NCBI RefSeq assembly: GCF_003610195.1
Contig: NZ_RAPO01000003.1
Span: forward strand, 434,001-498,000
Length of the DNA: 64,000 bases
Direction: 5' to 3'
DNA from: Halopiger aswanensis
Lineage (GTDB): Archaea; Halobacteriota; Halobacteria; Halobacteriales; Natrialbaceae
Part shown: piece by piece, positions 53,289 to 62,955 of the stretch
How the letters are laid out: each line of letters starts with the position of its first letter
How positions within the stretch are numbered: the stretch's first letter is position 1
Notes under the pieces: model-generated
What the model was told of the DNA's origin: nothing
Seen by the model: the letters and a program-made list of their open reading frames with translations, nothing else
The model's database searches: none
Program-made: the position numbers and the translations under genes

Positions 53289-53304
53289 TTTAGGTTTGCC
53301 TAAA
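53289..53304. promoter_or_regulatory. Iron-type operator, imperfect palindrome (site 2, binding protein)
   Basis: TTTAGGTTTGCCTAAA differs from site 1 only in the centre. It begins 34 bases from the start of site 1, just upstream of the TATA-like box, so the two operators flank the core promoter. Confidence 0.78.
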
Positions 53305-53357
53305 TATTCGGGCAGGGAGACGGGACGGCAGGCGTCGACTCGAGGGATACACCCGAG

Positions 53358-54262
<905 letters not shown>

Positions 54263-54263
<1 letters not shown>

Positions 54264-55414
54264 TAGACCTCACCCAGGTTCTCCTTCCGGCGCATCAGGT
54301 AGAGGAAGTACGGGCCGCCGATCAGTCCGGTGACGATCCCGACCGGAAGCTGGACGGGATTGAGCGCGAGCCGCGCGCCGACGTCGGCGACGATCATCAG
54401 CGCCGGGCCGACGAAGACGCAGCCGACCATCAGCTTCCGGTAGTTGCTGCCGACGACGTTGCGCACCACGTGCGGGACGATGAGCCCGACGAAGCTGACG
54501 ATGCCGGCGACGGCGATGCTCGCGGCCGCCGCGAGGACCGCGATCCCCGACAGCCCGAACCGGACCCGTTCGACGGACATGCCGAGCGACGAGGCCGTCT
54601 GTTCGCCGAGCAGGAGGACGTTCAGTTGACGCGAACTCAGATACGCCAGGCCGACCGAGGCGGCCGACCACGGGAGCGCGATCCGGACGTGTTGCCAGTT
54701 GACGCCGGTAAGGGAGCCGTTCAGCCACGAGATCGCCTGCTGGACGACGGCGATGTCGTCGGTGAAGACGAACATCGCGGTCTGGAAGGATCCGAAGACG
54801 GTGCTGACGATGACGCCGGCAAGCACCAGTCGCACGGGACTCGTCCCGTGGTTCCACGCGATGACGTAGACGAGCAGGAAGGCGATCGACCCGCCGACGG
54901 CCGCGATCAGCGGCAGGACCGTCGTCAAGCCGCTAAAGACCGTCAACACGAGCAGGATCATCAGTCCGGCCCCCGAGGAGACGCCGAGGATGAACGGGCT
55001 CGCGAGCTCGTTCCGGGTGACCGCCTGGAAGATCGCCCCGGAGATCGAGAGGTTGACCCCCACGATGATCGCCGTGAGCACCCGCGGGAGCCGGATATTC
55101 CAGACGATGTGGGTTGCCGTCGACAACTCCGGCAGATCCCCCGCCTGATGCCCCGTCAGCGTCTCGAGTAACCCCTCGCCGAGCAGGAAGTTGAGCAGCC
55201 AACGGTAGTCGAGCAGCACCGTCGTATCGAACAGCGCCCGCCAGGCCTCGGCGAAGGACATCGAGTACGCGCCGAAACTGATCTGAACGAATCCGCTTAC
55301 GAAGACGATCAGCGAGCCGCCGAGACAGACCGAGAGTAGCTTCGAGTCCACCAGCGAAAACCGATCCGTGTCAGTGCTCGACGAGGAAACCCCCTCCGGC
55401 GCCGTCTCAGGCAC
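54263..55414 (-). CDS. Iron-siderophore ABC transporter permease (FecCD family)
   Basis: A 383-residue permease with nine to ten hydrophobic segments and the family landmarks RLPRVLTAIIVGVNLSISGA, IFQAVTRNELASPFILGVSS, GAGLMILLVLTVFSG and AGIVSFVGLIVPHVVRNVVG (coupling helix), then LPVGIVTGLIGGPYFLYLMR. The start is uncertain. GTG at 55414 is the first possible start inside the frame, but the promoter puts the mRNA start near ATG 55526, which is in another frame. Only one permease is present, so it probably forms a homodimer. First gene of the iron-regulated operon. Confidence 0.9.
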
Positions 55415-55526
55415 GGACGACCCCTCCGTTTCGCGTCCGACCGACGAGCCGACGTCGCCCAGTATCCTGCCGGGCCGTCGCCGATCCAGTCGGGAGTCGC
55501 CGGGACGCAGTCGCGTCTTGTTCCAT
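55407..55526 (-). CDS. Short leader ORF at the iron-operon promoter
   Basis: A 39-codon ORF with ATG at 55526 and TGA at 55409-55407, ending 8 bases inside the permease frame. The product (MEQDATASRRLPTGSATARQ then basic residues) is not recognised. Its ATG holds exactly the same position relative to operator and TATA box as the real start codon of the binding-protein gene (53250). It is therefore either a true leader peptide or the former permease start, put out of frame by a one-base change. The permease frame itself is open back to this ATG. Confidence 0.35.
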   Translation of the reverse strand: MEQDATASRRLPTGSATARQDTGRRRLVGRTRNGGVVRA

Positions 55527-55529
55527 GTG

Positions 55530-55547
55530 TTTTAGGCTAGCCTAAAA
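55530..55547. promoter_or_regulatory. Iron-type operator, perfect palindrome (site 1, permease operon)
   Basis: TTTTAGGCTAGCCTAAAA, an 18-base perfect inverted repeat. It lies between the TATA-like TTTATTG (minus strand, about 55548-55555) and the ATG at 55526, matching the layout at 53255-53270. Confidence 0.82.
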
Positions 55548-55564
55548 CAATAAATGTGCTTTGA

Positions 55565-55580
55565 TTTTGGGGAGCCTAAA
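55565..55580. promoter_or_regulatory. Iron-type operator, degenerate (site 2, permease operon)
   Basis: TTTTGGGGAGCCTAAA matches 13 of 16 bases of the perfect site. It begins 34 bases from the 16-base core of site 1, the same distance as in the binding-protein promoter. Confidence 0.55.
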
Positions 55581-55668
55581 GAACGGGTTCAGTCGAAGAC
55601 ACCGCGACCGACTACGAAAAAAGTAGGGGAGGCGGCGATCGACGCCGACAGCCGCGTGCGGCGGGTGA

Positions 55669-56352
55669 CTACTCGTCTCGCTCGCGTTCGCGTTCACGCT
55701 CACGATCCTCGCGGTATCGATCCGTCTCGGAGCCCCTCGAGTCGGTATCGAACGGTTCTCGATCTCGAGTCGCCTCTCGATCGGGTTCCTGTTCTCGGCC
55801 CCAGTTCCGGTCCCGATTTCGGTCGTCGAACTCCTCGAGGTCCGAAGCACGGCCGTCCGATCGATCGGCCGGCGGATAGCGCTCGGGCGATCGCCCCCTC
55901 GAGTCGGGGTACGACGGCGCTCCCGCGTAATCCGATGGGGAGTCAGCGGCCATCCCGAGCGATCGACGCGTCGTCCGGCGTTTCCGGGGGTATTCCCGTG
56001 CGAGGTACGCGCCGAGATAGCCGCCCAGCAGCGAGAGGCCGACGGTGTAGAGGAGGACGATCAACGCGAAGACGAGGATGGTGAACGCGGCGATCGCAAA
56101 CCCCTCGAACGGCGCGGCGGCGACCCCCATTCCGAACCCGAGGAAGCCGAGCAGCAAGACGGCGACCGCGGCGACCGGCACGAACGCGATGATGCCGGCG
56201 ACCGCGCCGGCGATCGTGCCCGCCCGGCTATCGGGCCCCTCGAGAAAGCCGGCAACGGCGCCGCCGATGACGGTGGAAAACGGGATGAACGAGAGGACGA
56301 TGCCGACGACGGCACCGATAACCGCGTGGATGAGAGTTCGGTCGCTCGCCAT
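55669..56352 (-). CDS. DUF5518-type membrane protein with charged tail
   Basis: A 227-residue protein. The first 140 residues hold four hydrophobic segments: LIHAVIGAVVGIVLSFIPFS, GTIAGAVAGIIAFVPVAAVA, FGMGVAAAPFEGFAIAAF and LIVLLYTVGLSLLGGYLGAY. They are Gly/Ala-rich, as in the DUF5518 family of haloarchaea. The last 90 residues are hydrophilic and very rich in Arg, Asp and Glu (DRYREDRERERERERDE). Function unknown. It is alone on the minus strand between the iron operon and the AI-2E family protein. Confidence 0.8.
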   Translation of the reverse strand: MASDRTLIHAVIGAVVGIVLSFIPFSTVIGGAVAGFLEGPDSRAGTIAGAVAGIIAFVPVAAVAVLLLGFLGFGMGVAAAPFEGFAIAAFTILVFALIVLLYTVGLSLLGGYLGAYLAREYPRKRRTTRRSLGMAADSPSDYAGAPSYPDSRGRSPERYPPADRSDGRASDLEEFDDRNRDRNWGREQEPDREATRDREPFDTDSRGSETDRYREDRERERERERDE

Positions 56353-56427
56353 AGTGGATCGTCCACGAGCGCGGTGAAAAGTGTCGGTGGTCGAAGGAGA
56401 GTCGGCGGCGGGCTGAATCTCGACGGG

Positions 56428-57552
56428 TCAGTCGTCGGCAATCGGCGGATCCGGTTCGTCGTGGTGCGGCTCGGTAGCCGAGTCGCTATCGGCGTCGGAG
56501 TCGGCCGCGGCGAGTTCGGAGAAGGTGATTTCGCTGTTGACCTCCTCGGAGAGCAAGTCGACCGCCTCGACGAAGACCGCGATGATCAGCGGCCCGACGA
56601 CGATGCCGATCGGACCCAGCGTGAAGAGCCCGCCGGTAAAGCCGATGAAGTAGAGGCTCCCGGGCAGGCCGGCGGAGCGGCGGGCGAGCCGCGGCCGAAC
56701 GGCGATATCCGGAAGCCAGCCGATGAGCACGAGGCCGAAGACGGAGAGCAACACCGCTGCGGCGATCTCACCCGCGGTGACGTGGTAGACCGCGATCAGT
56801 CCGATCAGGATGCTCGGACCGACGATCGGCACGAACTGCAAGATCGCGGCGATGATCGCGAGCGTCAGCGACATCTCGTAGTCGAGCAGCCAGAAGACGG
56901 GGTAGGCGATGAGCAACGTCGCGACGGACGTCGCGAGTTGCAACACGTAAATCGCGTACAGCGTCTCGCGGGCTCGAGTCGCGAGCGCGTAGACGACGTC
57001 GCGGTACTCGCGGGGGATCGGGGCGATCGCGGCCCGGCCGGCCGAGTCGGCCTCGAGCAGGAGCGCAAACAGGAGCGTGAGAAACAGCGCGAACTTGATC
57101 GCGAGCACCGGCAGCGACAGCGCGAAGGTGGCGGCGATGCTGCTGAGGTAGTCGACGACGAACGACTGCACCTCCACCGCTTCGATCGTGTACGTGAAGT
57201 TGAACACCGTAATCGGCACCGATTCCGGCAGTCCCTCGATGATCCTGGTGATCTCGTCGACCCGGAAGTACAGGGTCACCGCGATCGGCGAGAAGACGGC
57301 GACCGCGCCGACGAAGCCGATCACCGTCGCGGCGGCGGCCCCGAGCCATTCCGAGAGTCCGCGCCTGACGAGCCAACCCTGCAGCGGCAATAAGACGTAA
57401 GCGACCGTCAACGCGAACAGGATCGTTCCGAGCACCTCGAGGAGGATCGCGCCGGTGACGATCCCGAGAAGTGCGACGACGCCGGCGAGGACGTACCGAC
57501 GCCGGCGGCCGCCGGAACGCGACGACCCGTTCGATTTCGTGTTCGTCGACAC
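56428..57552 (-). CDS. AI-2E family transporter-like membrane protein
   Basis: A 374-residue membrane protein of the AI-2E/YdgG superfamily: eight or so helices with ILFALTVAYVLLPLQGWLVR, AATVIGFVGAVAVFSPIAVT, ILQFVPIVGPSILIGLIAVY and FIGFTGGLFTLGPIGIVVGP (conserved GxxxGP). Members export diverse molecules or exchange sodium and protons; the quorum-signal role is specific to one bacterial member. The start is a choice between GTGs. The one at 57552 is preferred because ATTTTATC at 57574-57581 is a TATA-like box at about -26; GTG 57567 is the alternative. The tail is acidic. Confidence 0.85.
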   Translation of the reverse strand: MSTNTKSNGSSRSGGRRRRYVLAGVVALLGIVTGAILLEVLGTILFALTVAYVLLPLQGWLVRRGLSEWLGAAAATVIGFVGAVAVFSPIAVTLYFRVDEITRIIEGLPESVPITVFNFTYTIEAVEVQSFVVDYLSSIAATFALSLPVLAIKFALFLTLLFALLLEADSAGRAAIAPIPREYRDVVYALATRARETLYAIYVLQLATSVATLLIAYPVFWLLDYEMSLTLAIIAAILQFVPIVGPSILIGLIAVYHVTAGEIAAAVLLSVFGLVLIGWLPDIAVRPRLARRSAGLPGSLYFIGFTGGLFTLGPIGIVVGPLIIAVFVEAVDLLSEEVNSEITFSELAAADSDADSDSATEPHHDEPDPPIADD

Positions 57553-57639
57553 AGTCGTGACTGTCACTGCGAGGATAAAATCTTTCCCACCGACCGGCGC
57601 GGCAGCGGTCTTAAGCCCTCACGGGGCGATGATCCGCGC

Positions 57640-58770
57640 ATGAGACGGCGGACGCTCGTCCGCGGTGTCGGGGCGGGTACCGGAGCCGCACTGACGGGAC
57701 TCGCGGGGTGTCTCACGCGTGACGCCGAGGAGGAAGAACCGGACGACGGCGTCGAGGAACCCGACGAGAACGCGCTCCGCATCGCGACGTACACCTCGAT
57801 GGTCACCGGCGAGCGGCCCGCCGGCCGGTGGCTCGAGGAGGCGTTCCTCGAGGACCACCCGAACGCCGAACTCGACTGGCGGGTGCCCGAGGCCGGCATC
57901 GAGCACTTCATCCGGCGCGGCGAGATCGGCGCCGAGCCGGGCGCGGACGTCTATCTGGGACTGACGCTCGGCGAACTCGTTCGCGTCGACGAGGCCCTCG
58001 GCGACGACGGCGAACTCTTCGAATCGCTCGAGCGGGGGCGGCTCGACCGCGACGGGCGGCTCCGCGACGACCTGACGGTCGACGATCCCGACGACAGGGT
58101 CCTGCCGTTCGATACGGGCTATATCTCGCTGGTTTACGACGAACGCGACCTCGAGAACGGGCCGCCCGACTCCTTCGACGCCCTGCTCGAGTCCGAGTAC
58201 GAGCGGGCGCTGCTCGCGCAGGATCCTCGCTCGTCTGATCCGGGGTTGGCCTTTCTGCTGTGGACCATCGCAGCCACCGGCGAAGACGGCTACCGCGAGT
58301 ACTGGCAGGCCCTTCGGGACAACGGCCTGCGCCTCGGCGAAAGCTGGACCGAGACGTACCGGAACCGGTACCTCGAGGGAGAGGGTTCGATGATCGTCTC
58401 CTACTCGACGGATCGGGTCGGCGCGGCCGCAGCCGAGCGCCCGCTGGCGCGCCACCGGGTCGCCATGCTCGAGGATGCGGGCTACCGCAACACCGAGTTC
58501 GCCGCCGTCTTCGCCGACACCCCTCGAGCGGAACTGGCCTACGAGTTCCTCGACTTCCTGCTCTCGTCGACGGCCCAAGCCGAGATCGCGACCCGTAACG
58601 TGCAGTTCCCGGCCGTCGCGGACGCGTCCGTCGATCTCGAGCCGTCGTTCGCCGACCGCGCCCGCGAGCCGGAGCGGACGGTAACGATGACCTACGATGA
58701 CATACGGGGTAACCTCGGCGACTGGCTTTCGGAGTGGGAAACGCTGTGGACCGGTGAAAGCGACGGGTAA
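57640..58770 (+). CDS. Thiamine-type ABC substrate-binding lipoprotein
   Basis: A 376-residue binding protein. The Tat lipoprotein signal is RRRTLVRGVGAGTGAALTGL with lipobox LAGC. The mature protein matches the ThiB/TbpA class: LRIATYTSMVTGERPAGRWL, LPFDTGYISLVYDERDLENG, LLAQDPRSSDPGLAFLLWTI, SMIVSYSTDRVGAAAAERPL and YEFLDFLLSSTAQAEIATRN. It should bring thiamine or its phosphates to a membrane permease. No permease or ATPase gene is adjacent, so it either works with a transporter elsewhere or is an orphan. Divergent from the AI-2E gene. Confidence 0.87.
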   Translation: MRRRTLVRGVGAGTGAALTGLAGCLTRDAEEEEPDDGVEEPDENALRIATYTSMVTGERPAGRWLEEAFLEDHPNAELDWRVPEAGIEHFIRRGEIGAEPGADVYLGLTLGELVRVDEALGDDGELFESLERGRLDRDGRLRDDLTVDDPDDRVLPFDTGYISLVYDERDLENGPPDSFDALLESEYERALLAQDPRSSDPGLAFLLWTIAATGEDGYREYWQALRDNGLRLGESWTETYRNRYLEGEGSMIVSYSTDRVGAAAAERPLARHRVAMLEDAGYRNTEFAAVFADTPRAELAYEFLDFLLSSTAQAEIATRNVQFPAVADASVDLEPSFADRAREPERTVTMTYDDIRGNLGDWLSEWETLWTGESDG

Positions 58771-58832
58771 CCCGCACGGCGCTCAAACGCCCAGCGCAGT
58801 TTTAAGGACGGGTACGTGGTACGTCGCTGCGC

Positions 58833-59198
58833 ATGGCGCTCCAACGGCTACTCAGCGGCAACCCATCGAGAAACGCGAAACTCTACCTCGCGATCGGCGG
58901 CCTCTCGCTCGTGAAAGCGATCGCAGTTCGGAACGATCGCGAGCGGTTCCGCCGGGAGCTGGTCGACGCCGGGATGTTCATCGGCGCCGGCCTCCTCCTG
59001 CGACAGTACAGCCAGCTCAAGGAACAGAAACGGGAAGAGATCGAGTCACAGATGCCCGACTGGGCGGTCGGCATCGCGGAGTCCGAATCGGCGAAACAGG
59101 GCATCCGCGCGGCCGCAAATCGGCTGCAGAACCGGTCGGAGTCCGAGCCCGAACCGACGCTTCGCGATCGGGCGCTGGGCTTCGTCTCGAGTCAGTAA
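58833..59198 (+). CDS. Small hypothetical protein with one membrane-associated segment
   Basis: A 121-residue protein: NAKLYLAIGGLSLVKAIAVR and DAGMFIGAGLLLRQYSQLKE are two weakly hydrophobic stretches, followed by a charged helix (QKREEIESQMPDWAVGIAES) and an acidic/basic tail. It is conserved-looking in codon use but I cannot name a family. It follows the thiamine-binding gene by 62 bases on the same strand; cotranscription is possible but not shown. Confidence 0.7.
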   Translation: MALQRLLSGNPSRNAKLYLAIGGLSLVKAIAVRNDRERFRRELVDAGMFIGAGLLLRQYSQLKEQKREEIESQMPDWAVGIAESESAKQGIRAAANRLQNRSESEPEPTLRDRALGFVSSQ

Positions 59199-59209
59199 CG
59201 CGATCCCGC

Positions 59210-60574
59210 TCACCGGTCTTCGGACCGCGGCTCGAGCCCGGCCGTGAAGTGCCGTAACTCCGGCATCTCGGGTTCGGTCACGATCTCGAGCCCGTCGACG
59301 GCGCGTCCCTTCTCGAGTACGGTTGCGGCGGTCTCGGCGACGTGGTCGAAGTGTTCTCGGTGGTAGGTTCGGCGCGGCACGGCGAGCCGAACGAGCTCCG
59401 GGCGATCGGTCTCGGGAAAGGCGAAGCTGCCGAGTTCGACCCCGCGGACGCCGCCCTCCCGGTAGAGCTCACAGACCAGCGCCTGTCCGGGGAACGCGTC
59501 GGCCTCGAGGTGGGGCAGCGCCGCGGCGGCGTCGAGGTAGACCGCGTGGCCGCCGACCGGCTCGTAGATCGGAACGCCCGCGTCCCGCAGCAGCGAGCCG
59601 AGCGTTCGGACTTGTTCGACCCGATCCGCGACGTACGACCGCTCGACGGCCTCCCGGAGGCCGACGGCCATCGCCTCGAGGTCGCGGCCGGCCATCCCGC
59701 CGTACGTCGGAAACCCCTCGTAGAGGATGGCGCGCTGCTTGCAGCGCTCGAAGAGTTCCTCGTCGTCGGTTGCGACGAAGCCGCCCGCGTTGACGAGCCC
59801 GTCCTTCTTGCCGCTCATCACGACGGCGTCGGCGTAGCCGAGTTGCTCGCGGGCGATCTCGGCGATCTCGGTCTCGGCGGCGGCGAACTCGTCCTCCCGC
59901 TGTCCCACGAAGTACGCGTTCTCCGCGAACCGGCAGGCGTCGATGACGAACGTCGCGTCGATCTCGTCGGCGAAGTCCCGAACCCGCCGCGTGTTCTCGA
60001 CGCTGACCGGCTGGCCCGCCGCCGAGTTGTTCGTGATCGTCTGGATCACTAGCGGGATCCGATCCGCGCCGACCTCGTCGACCAGCGCCCGGGCCCGCTC
60101 GAGCGAGAAGTTCCCCTTGAACGGCGCCTCGAGACCGGGATCGTGCGTGCCGTCGACGGGACAGTCGATCGGTTCTGCCCCCTGGTTCGCGACGTGGGCG
60201 CGGGTCGTATCGAAGTGGGTGTTGTTCGGGACGACCGCGTCCTCGGCGTCCGAGAGGAGCGTGCCGTAGAGGACGTTCTCCGCGCCGCGGCCCTGATGGG
60301 TCGGCACGACGTGTTCGACGCCCATCACGTCCCGGACGGCCGACTCGAGGCGATCGAAGCTGCGCGAGCCGGCGTAGGCCTCGTCGCCGCGCAGCAGGGC
60401 GGCCCACTGCGCGTCGCTCATCGCGCCCGTGCCGCTGTCGGTCAGCAGATCGATGAAGACCTCGTCGGCGGGGAGATTGAAGACGTTGTACTGGGCTCGC
60501 TCTAAGTTACGTTCGCGTCGCTCCCGGGCGGGGAGCGAAATCGGCTCGACCATCTTGGACTTGTATCCGGCCAT
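59210..60574 (-). CDS. Tryptophanase / tyrosine phenol-lyase family enzyme
   Basis: A 454-residue PLP enzyme of the beta-eliminating lyases. Seen are FIDLLTDSGTGAMSDAQWAA, VVPTHQGRGAENVLYGTLLS (PLP phosphate site), VIQTITNNSAAGQPVSVENT, FVIDACRFAENAYFVGQRED (Asp-Ala-Cys-Arg) and VVMSGKKDGLVNAGGFVATD with the PLP-binding lysine. The SGKKDGLVN segment resembles tyrosine phenol-lyase as much as tryptophanase. The start is ATG 60574; GTG at 60580 adds two residues. The reaction is release of indole or phenol with pyruvate and ammonia; which one is not decided by sequence alone. Confidence 0.88.
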   Translation of the reverse strand: MAGYKSKMVEPISLPARERRERNLERAQYNVFNLPADEVFIDLLTDSGTGAMSDAQWAALLRGDEAYAGSRSFDRLESAVRDVMGVEHVVPTHQGRGAENVLYGTLLSDAEDAVVPNNTHFDTTRAHVANQGAEPIDCPVDGTHDPGLEAPFKGNFSLERARALVDEVGADRIPLVIQTITNNSAAGQPVSVENTRRVRDFADEIDATFVIDACRFAENAYFVGQREDEFAAAETEIAEIAREQLGYADAVVMSGKKDGLVNAGGFVATDDEELFERCKQRAILYEGFPTYGGMAGRDLEAMAVGLREAVERSYVADRVEQVRTLGSLLRDAGVPIYEPVGGHAVYLDAAAALPHLEADAFPGQALVCELYREGGVRGVELGSFAFPETDRPELVRLAVPRRTYHREHFDHVAETAATVLEKGRAVDGLEIVTEPEMPELRHFTAGLEPRSEDR

Positions 60575-60798
60575 ATCCACACACTCACGCCCTGATAGTT
60601 CAATTCGAGCGACGAAAGGTGGCGAGCGACGGCGGAACTCGAGGGTCGGCGGACAGGACCGAGCGGTAACGAACGGTGTTGTTCTCGAGGGTGACCGCGT
60701 CGGCGGGCGCGTCGGTTGGCGCGGCGGTTCGGGCCCGATCGGGATGCAGACTGGTCGAGACTATCTCGGAAGGAGATGAACGTAGCGTCGGCTACCGA

Positions 60799-60945
60799 CT
60801 AAATACCGGATTCGTTGAACGACTCACCGCAGGCGAGACAGCGCCGCAGCCCCGGCGTTGCGGGGATACCGACCGTCCGCGCCGACTCGCAGTGGGGACA
60901 CTGCGTTCCCAGCCGTCGGCACAGCGAGCGGAGTCGATCGCGCAT
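60799..60945 (-). CDS. 48-residue zinc-finger mini-protein
   Basis: A small gene, ATG 60945 to TAG 60799. The protein is MRDRLRSLCRRLGTQCPHCE, a short linker, then RRCLACGESFNESGI: CPHC and CLAC pairs 17 residues apart form a zinc ribbon. The N-terminus is basic. Codon use is strongly G/C in third positions. Haloarchaea carry many such one-domain proteins; function unknown. It lies between the tryptophanase and aspartate kinase genes on the same strand. Confidence 0.7.
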   Translation of the reverse strand: MRDRLRSLCRRLGTQCPHCESARTVGIPATPGLRRCLACGESFNESGI

Positions 60946-61052
60946 ACCCGGCGCAACGGCGGGCAGTCACAAACGCGTTTCCGCCGGCAAAGATCAGTGT
61001 GCGAATCGCGCGAGTGGCGCCGGACGCGGAGCCGCGCTCGCGCGACCGACGT

Positions 61053-62231
61053 TCAGAAGAGTTCTTGGGTGATCTCGAGGGTCTTCTCGCGGTCCTCCCA
61101 CTCGACGAACAGCGCGACGCTGGTCGCGCTCGTGATGACGTCCTGCAGGTGGATGCGCTCCTCGGCCAGCGGCGTGACGATGTCGCTGACGATCCCCGGC
61201 TGGTTGGGGAGTTCGCCGCCGGTCACGCGGACGACCGCGATCGGCGAGTCGACGGTGACGGAGGAGAGTTCGTCGCGCGCGATGACCTCGCGGTGGAGGA
61301 TGTTCTCGGCGCGTTCGGCCTCGGCCTCGTCGATGTAGAACGTGACCGTGTCCATCCCGCTGGCGACGGCGTCGATATTGACGTCGCTCTCGGCCAGCGC
61401 CTCCGAGAGGTGGTTGAAGACGCCGGACTCGTTGCGGATCGCCCGGCCGGCGACGGTCAGGCAGGCCAGGGGCCGCTCGCGCAGGTCCACGAGGTTTTTG
61501 AACTCGCCCTCGATGCTGGTGCCGCCCGAGAGCAGGTCGCCGTGCTGGTAGTGGACGACGCGGACGTCGAGTTTCCCGTCCTTGTACGACAGTGCGGAGG
61601 GTGCGACGACCTCAGCGCCGCGGAACGAGAGGTTCCGCAGTTCGTCGACGGAAATCTCGCCGACGTTGCGGGCGCCCTCGACGACGTTCGGGTCGCCGGT
61701 CATGACGCCCTCGACGTCGGTCACGATGACGACTTCGTCGGCGTCCATGTACTTGCCCATCATCACGGCGGTGGTGTCGCTGCCGCCGCGACCCAGCGTC
61801 GTGATCGAGCCGTCCGGTCCCTCCGCGAGGAAGCCGGTGATGACCGGGACGACCTCGTCCATCTCCGCGGCGACCTCCTGGGCTCGCTGCTGGGTCGCCT
61901 CGACGTCGACCTCGCCGTACTCGTCGGTGATGACCGGCCAGTTCTCGCTGCCGGGCTCTAAGAAGACCGCGTCGATGCCCCGCGAGGAGAGCGCGGCCTT
62001 GAGCATCCGTACGGAGGTGCGCTCGCCCATGCTGACGATCTGGGCGCGGTCGGCTTCGTCGGTCTCGAAGGTGATGTCGTCGAGCAGGTCGTCCGTCGTC
62101 GATCCCATCGCGCTGGCGACGACGGCGATCTCGTGGCCGTCCTCGACGGCGGCGGCGATCGAGTCCGCGGCGCGGTCGATTCGCTCGCCGCTGCCGAGAC
62201 TGGTCCCGCCGAACTTGGCTACGACTCGCAT
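61053..62231 (-). CDS. Aspartate kinase
   Basis: A 392-residue monofunctional kinase that phosphorylates aspartate, the first step to lysine, threonine and methionine. The kinase domain has RVVAKFGGTSLGSGERIDRA, SMGERTSVRMLKAALSSRGI, VPVITGFLAEGPDGSITTLG, RGGSDTTAVMMGKYMDADEV and IVTDVEGVMTGDPNVVEGAR. Two ACT domains follow (ACLTVAGRAIRNESGVFNHL and AVVRVTGGELPNQPGIVSDI), the site of feedback inhibition. The start at 62231 (MRVVAKFGG) fits; the upstream frame is not family-like. Haloarchaeal members are usually this length. Confidence 0.94.
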   Translation of the reverse strand: MRVVAKFGGTSLGSGERIDRAADSIAAAVEDGHEIAVVASAMGSTTDDLLDDITFETDEADRAQIVSMGERTSVRMLKAALSSRGIDAVFLEPGSENWPVITDEYGEVDVEATQQRAQEVAAEMDEVVPVITGFLAEGPDGSITTLGRGGSDTTAVMMGKYMDADEVVIVTDVEGVMTGDPNVVEGARNVGEISVDELRNLSFRGAEVVAPSALSYKDGKLDVRVVHYQHGDLLSGGTSIEGEFKNLVDLRERPLACLTVAGRAIRNESGVFNHLSEALAESDVNIDAVASGMDTVTFYIDEAEAERAENILHREVIARDELSSVTVDSPIAVVRVTGGELPNQPGIVSDIVTPLAEERIHLQDVITSATSVALFVEWEDREKTLEITQELF

Positions 62232-62437
62232 ACTGACACCTCGCACTTGTCCTGTGTTCGCATACCGGTGGCGTGGCTCATACACCGTCGTTACCAGACC
62301 GAGCAGATAACTGTGTCCCATTGGCCGCATTTTTACCGGCGATGCCCCCGCTCCGGCGGTCTCGACCTGTCGATCGATTCACACTCACCCCCGTCGCGGG
62401 CGGGATTTATGGTCGTGCGCATCAATACCACACGCTA

Positions 62438-62875
62438 ATGAACGTACGGGACGCTCTCGAGGCCGACGCCGACGCGCTCGCGTCGATCGCCGACTCGCCG
62501 ACCGACGTGATGCGCAACCTCGTCCACGACCGGACGGTCCGCGTCGCGGAGGACGGCACCACCGATCCGAACGCCGACGTCTCGAGTTCCCAATACGACG
62601 GCTCGGACCCGGAGGATCTCCTCGGGTTCATCAGCTTCGACGCGCGCGAGGATACCGTCCACGTCACGCAACTCGACGGGACGACCGAGGCCTGCAAGCG
62701 ACTCCTGGCCGAACCGGTCCGGTTCGCCGAACGCGAGTCGATGGCCGTCGAGGTGCTCGCGCCGCCGGATACGGACGTGATCGTCGACGCCGCGGAGGAA
62801 CTGGGCTTCGAGCGCCGGGGGACCGGCCCGCGGTTCAACGGCTCGCGGACGATCCGGTTTCGACTGGAACCGTAG
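62438..62875 (+). CDS. GNAT-like hypothetical protein
   Basis: A 145-residue acidic protein beginning NVRDALEADADALASIADSP, the typical first helix of GNAT acetyltransferases. It continues with LLGFISFDAREDTVHVTQLD and EVLAPPDTDVIVDAAEELGF-ERRG, like the C-terminal motif B. The acetyl-CoA loop (Q/RxxGxG/A) is missing: the place is taken by TTEACKRLLAEPV. So it has the fold's outline but probably no normal CoA site. A TATA-like ATTTATG at 62404-62410 lies about 30 bases upstream. Function unknown. Confidence 0.7.
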   Translation: MNVRDALEADADALASIADSPTDVMRNLVHDRTVRVAEDGTTDPNADVSSSQYDGSDPEDLLGFISFDAREDTVHVTQLDGTTEACKRLLAEPVRFAERESMAVEVLAPPDTDVIVDAAEELGFERRGTGPRFNGSRTIRFRLEP

Positions 62876-62955
62876 CTGTCACAATCGCCGTCGTGTAACC
62901 GAAAACCGACCGGCGATGAACAGCTACATACCGTCTGACTGACTATTTATTCATA

